Origin: Tachypleus tridentatus
Taxonomy: Eukaryota > Arthropoda > Merostomata > Xiphosura > Limulidae
Direction: 5' to 3'
NCBI RefSeq assembly: GCF_004210375.1
Contig: NC_134828.1
Span: 24,854,400-24,918,399 of the forward strand
Length of the DNA: 64,000 nucleotides
Made by a program: the position numbers and the translations under genes. Shown piece after piece: positions 43,701 to 55,700 of the stretch. The notes beneath the pieces are model-generated. The model was not told the DNA's origin and did not search any database. It worked only from the letters and a program-made list of their open reading frames with translations. Position 1 is the first letter of the stretch; every line of letters begins with the position of its first letter.

Positions 43701-46700
43701 AAAACTGCGAAACTGAAGAAGTAGTTTGAGAAAAAAAGGTTCCTGTTAAAACTTTAAGGGTTTGTCTGTTTGAAGTTAAGCACAAAGCAACACAGTGGGT
43801 TATCTGTGCTCTTCGTACCACTGGGATCGAAACCCGGTTTCTAACGTTGTAAGCCTACCGACATTCCGCTGTGCTACTGGGGAGCGGACGAGGTTAAGCG
43901 ATCAAAAAGAGAAATTGTTCAAAATTATTGGAATAAAATCAAACTAGGGCTAAGAAACTGTAAAACAGAAGGAATATTAAAGATCAAACACTTTCTTTTC
44001 ATTGTAACCAGGCCCACCATGGCCAGGCGATTAAGGCACTCGAGTCGTAATCCGAGGGTCGCGGGTTCGAGTCCCCATCACATCAAACACGCTCGTCCTT
44101 ACAGCCGTGAGGGCTTTATAATGTTACGGTCAGTCCCACTCTTCGTTGGTAAAAGTGTAGCCCAAGAGTTAGCGGTGGGTGGTGATGACTAGGTGCCTTC
44201 CCTCTTGTCTTACATTGCTAAATTAGGGACGGCGAGCGCGGATAGCCCTCGAGCAGCTTTGCGCGAAATTCAAAAACAAACAAATTATCAATAGAAGAAA
44301 TAACATTTATTTCACCCAACAATGCAGAAAGGAAAAACTAATCCCTGAAACTAGATAAACTAAGGTGACAACAACAAGAAACTAGATAAACTAAGGTGAC
44401 AACAACAAGAAACTAGATAAACTAAGTTGCCAACAACAAGAAACTAGATACACTAAGGTGACAACAACAGAAAAGACGCCAACACGACAAACTACCAACA
44501 AGCCTCGTAATTAACAGATTCGACCGAAAATTAAGCAGTGAAGAAATACATCTACTCAACAATGGACTGAACTTCGCAGTAACACCTAGAAATATTCCAT
44601 CTATTGAAATGAAAGCCTATCTGGAAGGCCTAGCTAAAAGACTGGTGACAAAATGAAAACACCAAGAAAAGAACGGAAAACAACCACCAGGAAAAAGACA
44701 ACTACGGCAACAATTCCACCGACAACCAACAACCTATATTTACAGGTAGAACTGAAAACATCTATTTCCCTGAATCATCTCAAAACAGTATATTGAACAA
44801 CTTTTTCAAAGTAAAACAACCCTCACACAAAAACGATATTAATTCTATAAACAACTTAAAAGAAGACAACAACATTCTTCACAGAAGTTCCAACATCTGA
44901 AGCCTTCAAGAGCTTTAGAACTTTATATCCAAGACCCCGTCCCATTAATACACACCCCCAGCAACAAATTAGCAACCCTTATAGAACTCACTACCACCAA
45001 AACTAACTTTAGGTTCAATTACCGAAACTACCTACAAATAAATAGCCTAAGTCTAGGGAATCCCGTGTCACCAGTTCTCGCCAACATTTTTATGACACAG
45101 GTTGAATCTCAAGCGATCAATTCAGCCTTACACCCACCATTATATTGGTACAGGTATGTTGATGATATAATTGTTGGATTTACATCTACGGAACACACAC
45201 TTAGTTTTTCAACCACGTTAACTCAATATACTCCAACATTAAGTTCACCTGTGAACAGGAATAAACTAACCAAATAGCATTTCTTAACCTCAAGATCATA
45301 AGAACTGATACACAATTCAAAACAGAAATACACAGAAAAATCACCCATACTGGATTATGCATTCCCTGGGACTCAGCACATGAAACGAAACAAAATCTGT
45401 TGTTGTTGTTTTTTAATTAAGCGCAAAGCTACACAATGTGCTATCTGTGCTCTGCCCCCCACGGGTATTGAAACCCGGTTTTTAGCGTTGTAAGTCCGCA
45501 GACATACCGCTGAGCCACTGGGGGACGATAACAAAAACTCAACATATTAAGAAACCAAATAAACACAAACACAAAATTATGTTCAATTGATAAAATCAAT
45601 GATGAAATCAACAACATAAAACAACACTTCATCAACATAAACAAATTTCCTCAAAAAACCGTGGAAAAAAATTTACACACACACCTTGACCAACAACAAA
45701 CAAGCAATAATAAATCCTAAGATACAATAAACTACAAAACCTTACACTGCTGCATACCATATGTTCCCGACATCAGTGAAAAAATAACCAACATTTGGAA
45801 AAAACTCAACAAAACACAACATTCCAGTAAACACCACATTTATTCAAAAACTAAAGTCCATACTGTTTAAAAATTACACCTACAAACACAACACCAACTT
45901 AATTTATAAAATACAATACAACAACTGCCACGACTTCTATATGGGAGAAACAAACAGAAAAATGGAACCTAGATTTAAAGAACAAAAGAAAACACCTTCA
46001 CACGTTTTTGAACACTGCAAATCAAATAAACACAACATAACCATAGAAAACACACAGATAGTAAGTACGGAAACAAACGCAAAATCAAATAAGCCTTACT
46101 AATACAGCAACTAAAACAGAAATTAAACCAATATAAAGGAGAATCTTTATACCTATGCTAATTAATAACCTAACGTTCACGTGCAACGCCCCCTACAATC
46201 CGGTACCCGTTGATACTCTCGTCCCTAAGACATGTGTCCGTCAATGGTCACATTCAAATTCTCTCTTTCTTAACCTGAAGATGACCTAGGAAGGTCGAAA
46301 CGTTGTTCTCTGCTTATCAGTAAAAGTGTTAATACCCATACCAGCCGTTCTGAGATACATTTTTATTTCAAGTGGGTTTCTCATAATCAAGAAGTAATCT
46401 TTGTAACCTCTTTCGTTATTCAGTTTTGATAGACGTAAATTGGTGATATCCAAAACAATGAAAGTTACAAGAAACAGTTGAGAAAGATCTATTGTTAAAA
46501 GTTACTGTTCTGAAAGATGACGAACAATTAGAAACCAACAGACCTTTAAATTGTTCTAAAGATCATGATAACTACACATGCCTTACTTCCATGTTCCTCT
46601 TGTTTCTTATTATTTTATTTTGTGTATTACAGATTCAACATTAGAGGTGTATACGAATAGCGTTTCATATTTATCACTCCTCTCTCTCAAGTCACAGTTA

Positions 46701-49700
46701 ATATTTATTGATAGGTTTAAGGTTGTTACATGCACGAGACCATGTCTTACTATGTATAGTATAATCATTTCTCTACTTGAAGTATATTCGTACCCCCTGA
46801 TTTTGATAGTGGTACATTGTTCAGGTTTGGTTTATTTTAAATTTTGCGCCAAACCACACGAGGGCTATCTGCGCTAGCCGTCCCCAATTTGGCAGTGTAA
46901 GACTAAATGGAAGGCAGTTAATCATCACCACCCACAGCCAACTCTTGGGCTACTCTTTTATCAACGAATAGTGGAATTGACTGTCACACTATAACGCCCA
47001 CACGGCTGAAAGGGCGAGCATGTTTGGTATGACGGGGATGCGAACCCGCAATCACCGGATTACGAGTGGAGTTCCTTAACCACCTCGCCATGCCAGGACC
47101 ACATTGTTCAGGACTCGGATATGTTTTAGCCCTTCATGCCCTTAGGTGACATTTTATTTCCTAACCTGTAATTAACTAAAGGACTTAGACAATGTCATTA
47201 AACTTACCAACTGATTATATTTTACAGCAAATGTTAAGTTTCTAGCACGTGATTGATCAAAATTATTAATGTATATTTAACGCCTAGTTTCATTCTTTAA
47301 TATGCTCTAATATACGTTTCCCGAATGCGAAGAGTTTCGATTGTTTTCAGAGCAAATTTGCATATCTGTCTCAGTCTTGAAATCTTGACGTTACATCAGT
47401 GTTTTGGGTAGAAAACGCCAGACATGAACATCTTTGTAAAATAAGTGACGGCCCGGCGTAGCCGGGTGGTTAAGACACTCCACTCGTAATCCGTGGGTTG
47501 TGGGTTCGAATCCCTGTCACACCAAACATGCTCGCCTTTTCAGCCGTAGGGGTGTTATAATGTTACGGTCAATCTCACTATTTGTTGGTAAAAGAGTAGC
47601 CCAAGAATTAGCGGTTGGTTATGATGATTAGCTACCTTCCATCTAGTCTTACGCTAGGGACAGCCAGCGCAGATAGCCCTCGAGTAGTTTGCGCGAAATT
47701 CAAAACAAACCAAACCGAAACAAATGCATTATGACGCCTGGCAGCAACACATAAAACTATATCCTGAATCATGTGGATCATTGAATTTCAAGAAGCACGA
47801 GTATATTGATAAAATAATACAATTTTCTGAAGTGCATGAAATGAAATATTTCAAACAAGAAGTCCGGAAAAGAAATGCGTTGTTAGAGTGTTGAAAAGGA
47901 AACAAACAATTTTTAATTTACCCATTTGTATTTTAGAAGGAAGCAATTTTAGTTAAAACTAGGAAATAAGCAGGAATAAGGAAAAGTACTTTGATAAACG
48001 TGCACACAAAACATTAAAATTAAAAACTCGTGGACTTTTCGAAAGCGCCCGGTTTATTGGATTTGTTTCTGAGACGCAGAATTCCGGGATTAAATTGTCT
48101 GTTACAGGCAGGGTACAGATAGATATCCCATTATGTCGCTTTATACTAAAACACCAACAGCAAAATTCTTTCGTGATGTTAAGATAAAAATCAATAATCT
48201 AGAGTCATATAGAAATCTATATTTGAATTAGCACAAGTGATGTATTTGGATAATTATAACATGAAAAAAATATGGAAAGAGAGAAAAAAGTCGGATATAC
48301 GGACCACTAAAACGCACTTATACAAAAAGGTTTGAATATTTAAAAATATATTTGATGGGAAATTATAATAGCGAGCTCGTATCGGAAGTACAACGGAAGT
48401 ATAAAACGGAAGTAAATGAGATAGAATTCTCTTTTCGTTTCCAAAAAAAAACTGTGTTCAACTTTCCTATTCGTTTCCTTTTAAGTGCGTAAGTTGAGTC
48501 TGAGTTAAATGTTAAAATGAAAGCGTCACAAATGTTATGAGAGGTCTCTTAAAGTATTTACTTGGGAGACATTTTAATCTGTTTATTAGTAAAATATTGT
48601 TAAAGAGCTTTCCATTGAAATATTAAAATGTCTCTCCTTGAGATCTCTTTAAAATATTTATTCTTAAGATTTTTCAAAGTGTTTTATCAAATATTGTTAA
48701 CATGTTTCACAATATTATTAAAAAGTTTACAAGTGAGATATTGTTAACGTGTTTATGTGTTGTATATTGTTAGCATGTTTCACAATATTATTAAAAAGTT
48801 TACAAGTGAGATATTGTTAACGTGTTTATGTGTTGTATATTGTTAGCATGTTTCACAATATTATTAAAATGTTTACAAGTGAGATATTGTTAACGTGTTT
48901 ATGTGTTGGATATTGTTAGCATGTTTCACAATATTATTAAAAAGTTTACAAGTGAGATATTGTTAACGTGTTTTTGTGTTTGATATTGTTAACGCGTTTT
49001 TGTGTTGGATATTGTTAACATCTTTCACAATATTATTAAAAAGTTTATAAGTGAGATATTGTTAACGTGTTTATGTGTTAGATATTGTTAACATGTTTCA
49101 CAATATTATTAAAAAGTTTACAAGTGAGATATTGTTAACGTGTTTATGTGTTGTATATTGTTAGCATGTTTCACAATATTATTAAAATGTTTACAAGTGA
49201 GATATTGTTAACGTGTTTATGTGTTGGATATTGTTAGCATGTTTCACAATATTATTAAAAAGTTTACAAGTGAGATATTGTTAACGTGTTTTTGTGTTGG
49301 ATATTGTTAACGCGTTTTTGTGTTGGATATTGTTAACATCTTTCACAATATTATTAAAAAGTTTATAAGTGAGATATTGTTAACGTTTATGTGTTAGATA
49401 TTGTTAACATGTTTCACAATATTATTAAAAAGTTTACAAGTGAGATATTGTTAACGTGTTTATGTGTTGTATATTGTTAGCATGTTTCACAATATTATTA
49501 AAAAGTTTACAAGTGAGATATTGTTAACGTGTTTATGTGTTAGATATTGTTAACATGTTTCACAATATTATTAAAATGTTTACAAGTGAGATATTGTTAA
49601 CGTGTTTATGTGTTGTATATTGTTAGCATGTTTCACAATATTATTAAAAAGTTTACAAGTGAGATATTGTTAACGTGTTTATGTGTTAGATATTGTTAGC

Positions 49701-52700
49701 ATGTTTCACAATATTATTAAAAAGTTTACAAGTGAGATATTGTTAACGTGTTTATGTGTTAAATATTGTTAACATGTTTCACAATATTATTAAAAAGTTT
49801 ACAAGTGAGATATTGTTAACGTGTTTATGTGTTAGATATTGTTAACATGTTTCACAATATTATTAAAAAGTTTACAAGTGAGATATTGTTAACGTGTTTA
49901 TGTGTTAGATATTGTTAACATGTTTCACAATATTATTAAAAAGTTTACAAGTGAGATATTGTTAACGTGTTTATGTGTTAGATATTGTTAGCCTGTTTCA
50001 TGATATTAAAACGTTTATCAGTCAGATATTGTTAAAGTGGTGTTTAACAGTAAGATATTATTACGAGTTTATCTGTGCAAAAATATTTTATTGGTGAGAT
50101 ATTCTCAACGTGCCCATGAGTGACACATTGTTAAGGTGTTGCATTGTTTTAAAACTCTTATACAAGAGATAATGTTAGGTTGTGTGCGTTAGATTCTGTT
50201 ACGTATTTATTTGTTATGAAGTTTACAGGTATACCTGACTGTTTCGTTCTTTTTGATGGATATAAAATAAACAAGGAGTCTATTTGATTTACATACTACA
50301 AAACGTACAAGAGACATTTTTAAAGATGCAGTCCAATGCTTCTTGGACATAGAATAGTATTCTGGACATTATAACAAATTTGCTACAGATTTCGCATCTT
50401 TTGTTTTTTATATTGAGCCAGGAACATTGTAAACTCTGATCTACCAGCAGTACTGTTTTACACTCTATTCTAAATTTGTTATTCTCTCATTTACCTTGTA
50501 TAAATATAACAACAACAAAAAACACAGTGTTATTCTTGACGTATTAACTCGTTCTGGACGGTTTTGTTCCGTCCGTAATCTATTCACAGATATATTGTTG
50601 TGTACTAACTCGTTCTAGACGGTTTTGTTCTACTGTAATTTATTCATAGAGATATTGTTGTGTACTAACTAGTTCTGGACAGTTTTGTTCTACTGTAATT
50701 TATTCATAGAGATATTGTTGTGTACTAACTCGTTCTAGACGGTTTTGTTCTATTGTAATTTATTCATAGAGATATTGTTGTGTACTAACTCGTTCTAGAC
50801 GGTTTTGTTCTACTGTAATTTATTCATAGATATATTGTTGTGTACTAACTAGTTCTGGACAGTTTTGTTCTACTGTAATTTATTCATAGAGATATTGTTG
50901 TGTACTAACTAGTTCTGGACAGTTTTGTTCTACTGTAATTTATTCATAGAGATATTGTTGTGTACTAATTTGTTCTAGACGGTTTTGTCCTATCCATAAT
51001 CTATTCATAGAGATATTATTGTGTACTAACTCGTTCTATACGGTTTTGTCCTGTCCGTAACGTATCTATGATATTATTGTATACTAGATCGTTTTAGACT
51101 GTTCTTTATCCTATTTGTATAGTATTTATACAGACACTATTTGTATTAACTTATTCTTTAGAATTTTATTTGTTTGAAGGAAAGTGTGCAGTGTGGTTGA
51201 CATGTTACTATACGCTAGCTGTTTAGTTGAAGAAATATTTCGAATAGTTAAAGTGGTTATGAAGAGAGAATAATAATCAAAAGACATTGGAAAAGCAACA
51301 ACAAAAAAACATAAGATATCGTGACGTTAAATCAATTTGAGCAACTGAAGTAATTTTATGGGTATTTGCATATATTACTCTATAATTAATCCAAATGGTT
51401 TGTTTGTTTGTTTGTTTGTAGTTAAGCACAAAGCTACACAATAGGTTATTTGTGCTCTACCCACCGGAGGTATCGAAACCCGGTTTTTAGCGGTGTGCCA
51501 TTAGATGAGCTCTAAAATTGGAGATGGTCCAACCCCATGAACAAAGTTGCAAGTCTCTACAAACCAGTCCCATTGGTGCTTTTACTGTCAGGCCCAGCAT
51601 GGCCAGGTGGGTTAAGGCGTGCGACTCGTAATCCGAGGGTCGCGGGTTCGCGCCCGCGTCGCGCCAAACATGCTCGCCCTCCCACCCGTGAGTGGCGTTA
51701 TAATGTTACGACCAATCCCACTATTCGTTGGTAAAAGAGTAGCCCAAGAGTTGGCTGTGGGTAGTGATGACTAACTGCCTTCCCTCTAGTCTTACACTGC
51801 TAAATTAGGGACGGCTAGCGCAGATAGCCCTCGAGTAACTTTGCGCAAAATTCGAAAAACAAACAAAGTTTTCACTGTCGCGCTTCCTACCAGATATGGA
51901 TTACAAAAACTAAACAACAACGATTACAAAAGTTTTTTTTTAAAGGATAAGTCCGCTAATCACGTCCCTGAAGGATGAATACATTTTTCTTAGCGTACAT
52001 AGTTCAGCAGTTTTGTAGGACTGTGTCCACAGAGGGGGAATCGAACCGCCGATCTTAGCGATGCAAATCATTGAACTGACCGTTGTCACATCGGGAGAAT
52101 CAGATAAAAGCAGAAAATTTTCATTGACGATGTTTTGATGCTAAGATACACAATTAGCCATTTGCACTTTGTACACGGGGATACGAGACCTGAGTTGTAG
52201 CATTTTAAGTTTGTAACCTGCAGGGAATAGAAACCCAGATTTTAAAGTCGTTACTCTGTAAACTTACAAGGCCGTGGGACTAAATATAAGGATACGGGGG
52301 TAGAACTATTCGCACGTGCTAAAATAGTGGTATGCCGCCGCAGGTGCGAGATGAGGACACGTCGAATCCCCAACCATTTAATGGTAAAATACCGCCATAA
52401 TAGATTTAGTGTTTGATACGTTACAGTTTAGAAGACGAATACACATGCAGTGAAGCAGAAAATAAACAGTAAGTCAGTGGCTGGCCAATTTTAACAACTA
52501 TGGCTTTTAATATATGAAAATATCGTTGGAAAGAGCATTAGTAGGAAATAAAACCACCTAACTGAAATCCCGCCCTTACACACACACACACACACACTCA
52601 GAACTATCCTTACCATTACCAAAATTCGTTTACTGGTCGCCCATACCTCCCACCACCACAAATTAAGTGAGTTGCATATCTATGCTGATCAACGTTGCAT

Positions 52701-55700
52701 AAAGTAATTCACAAAGATATTAGATGTTGTTGAGACGTATAACCCACGAATGTACAAATTGTTCCCCAGGCTCCTTGAACATGAGGAATGAAAGCTTGTT
52801 GTAACACCTGAGTATAAGTGAGTAACTGCGGAAAAACAAAAATGGAAAACAGGAAGTTTGCTACAAATCATAAGATACTAACGACTTTTTTAACATGGTA
52901 AAGTTTAACCGGGCATTTGATTGCAACACCTCGTTACAAAATTGGAAATTTAGACGTTACGAAATAGCCAGTAAAACAAAAATAATCTTTATTTTTGATG
53001 ATTTTGTTTAACAAAGACAGGAGACTGAAAGTAGTTTCATGAGACGGGTTAATGTCTTTTGTTTTTTGGGGAATAAAAGCACTTTATTTTTAAGAAATAG
53101 AAACCTGTGGTTAAACAACATCATAAAGGAAAAAAAAAGGTAGCCGTTTCCAAGTTCGTTTACTCAACAGTAAAATACGTAGTTCTATTATTGTTGTCGG
53201 CTTAGAGCAGGTGGCTATCTGCTAAGCCTACCGAGGGGAATCGAACGCCTGATTTTAGCTTTGTAAATCCATAGACATACCGCTGTACTAGCGGGAGGCA
53301 GGTAACTTATTCTGTGACTTTGCAATTCAAACTAAACATCACTAACAAGAAAGACTAATTTGATCTTCCACCTAATAACTCAAACAGCAGGGAACCAGAA
53401 ACAATCAACAACAAGAAAAAATCAAACTTAAGCTTTCACGTAATAACTCAAACAGAAGGGAATTAGAAACAACCAACAACAAGAAAAAATCAAACTTAAG
53501 CTTTCACGTAATAACTCAAACAGCAGGGAAATAGAAACAACCAACAACAAGAAAAAATCAAACTTAAGCTTTCACGTAATAACTCAAACAGCAGGGAATT
53601 AGAAACAACCAACAACAAGAAAAAAATCAAACTTAAGCTTTCACGTAATAACTCAAACAGCAGGGAACTAGAAACAACCAACAACAAGAAAAAATCAAAC
53701 TTGAGCTTTCACGTAATAACTCAAACAGCAGGGAAATAGAAACAACCAACAACAAGAAAAAATCAAACTTGAGCTTTCACGTAATAACTCAAACAGCAGG
53801 GAACTAGAAACAACCAACAACAAGAAAAAATAAAACTTAAGCTTTCACGTAATAACTCAAACAGCAGGAAACCAGAAACAACCAACAACAAGAAAAAATT
53901 CAAACTTGAGCTTTCACGTAATAACTCAGACAGCGAGGAACCGGAAACAACCAACAACACGAAAAAAACCAAACGTAATCTTCCACGTAATAACTCGAAC
54001 AACAGGGAACCAGAAACAACCAACAAGAAGAAAAAATCAAACCTGAGCTTTCACGTAATAACTCAGACAGCGGGGAACCAAAAACAACCAACAACACAAA
54101 AAAATCAAACGTTATCTTCCATGTAATAACTCGAACAGCAGGGAACCAGAATGTTTTATAAAAATATGATTTTCATTAGATACATTACCACATTTTCAAA
54201 GACGAGGACTCTTAACATCAGTGTCGTCAGGGCGCTCGACATGTAACCTTCATCTAACACGTTCGCTCTTTCAGCCATTGAAGTTGTAAAATGTGACGGT
54301 TAATCCCATTATTTGAGAATATTATTTGACCTAATTGAGAAATAATAAACTATATGGGGAGGTAGTTAGCTATTTCTCAATTGGGTGTTTAGTAACTTTG
54401 TGGAAAATTCAACAAATAAAACCTAATATCTGGGATAAAGTTCGCTTTTCTCTTAATTTGTCCATCGCGAATTTCAAATTAAACGAGTAAAAATTAGCAT
54501 TTCAAATCTATATTTCTAATACGTTTGCTCATTTAAAACGCAAAGCTGTATAATGGGCTACTTGATCCGTGCCCATCAAAAGAATCGAACCTTACATTTT
54601 AACATTATAAGCTTTCGAACTCACCACTGACCCCAGTGGCTCAACGGGAAGTCAGGGGGCTCACACCGCTAAAATCGAGTTCAATGCTTTTGGTGAGCAC
54701 GGCACAGATAGCCCATCGTTAATTTTGTGTTGACAAATAAAACGACAAACTTACGACTACTGCACCGCCTGGGGACACTGAATTGGAAGAAAGTGTAACA
54801 TGAAAAAACGTGAAAAATTAAATTTAAATCTCTTGTGAACAAAATACAAAACCTTTACCATTATTCTTAAAAGTGTCATTAATTAAGTGTTCCTTTACAA
54901 TACTAAATCCTTATATCTAGGCCCGGCATGGCCAAGCGCGTTAAGTCGTGCGACTCGTAATCTGAGGGTTGCGGGTTCGCATCCCCGTCGCGCCAAACAT
55001 GCTCGCCCTTTCAGCCGTGAGGACGTTATAATGTGACGGTCAATCCCACTATTCGTTGGTAAAAGAGTAGCCCAAGAGTTGGCGGTGGGTGGTGATGACT
55101 AGCTGCCTTCCCTCTAGTCTTACACTGCTAAATTAGGGACGGCTAGCACAGATAGCCCTCGAGTAGCTTTGTGCGAAATTCAAAAAACAAACAAACAATC
55201 CTTATATCTAACTAAGCGTTTCAGAAATATAGGAAATATAAAACTTTGGAAAATTCGATTACGTTGTTCTAATGATAATTCGTGCTACAAAGAGCGCTTT
55301 ACGTTTAATGAGAGAAACAAAACTGGACAACGATTCCTTACGTTTTAAGAGCACCAATATGAAATTTTCTGGACGTATGAACGTGCTTATCGCACCAGAA
55401 AATAATGTCATTAAAAAACCCGATAAACCTTCTAAAATTAAATTACTATACAGAAGGTCCCTGACTTGCAAATAGTTTCATATGGGCGTCACCTAGCGGA
55501 ACAAATACCGCTGGAAGTGTATCGTAAATGTCTATTACCTGAAGGTGTTTAAAGTTAAAAATACTTTTATGATTCGTCCCATTCAAGCATCTTACAGCTA
55601 CGTAAAGAAGATAAATTTCACGTCTTATCCCTTATATTTATAATAAAATATTACTATATACCATTTAAAAGCTAGTCACTGAACCATTCGAAATGTTTGT

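Larger units (their letters stand above)
44480..46395 (+). mobile_element. Penelope-like retroelement, decayed, with RT and GIY-YIG remains
   Basis: Penelope-like elements encode a reverse transcriptase fused to a GIY-YIG nuclease. In order, the broken frames read [20 protein letters not shown] (the N-terminal family motif), [15 protein letters not shown] and [13 protein letters not shown] (RT core with the YVDD catalytic motif), [10 protein letters not shown], and a nuclease part with [20 protein letters not shown] and HVFEHC. The RT fingers region before GNPVSP appears deleted. There are many stops and frameshifts, and a SINE-B (45400-45527) is inserted. The 3' end, 46140-46395, carries the hammerhead-like terminus. 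It lies in BarH intron 1, antisense to the gene, and is inactive. Confidence 0.9.

Noticed and set aside
48680..50000. CRISPR array
   Set aside because: Units are contiguous with no unique spacers, and the DNA is from an animal; it is a minisatellite.
53496..54097. Leu/Ser-rich minus-strand frames that look like membrane proteins
   Set aside because: They are translations of the 68-bp minisatellite.
54920..54995. tRNA gene
   Set aside because: Box A and box B are present, but the sequence runs into the SINE body and tail and cannot close a proper tRNA cloverleaf; it is a SINE head.
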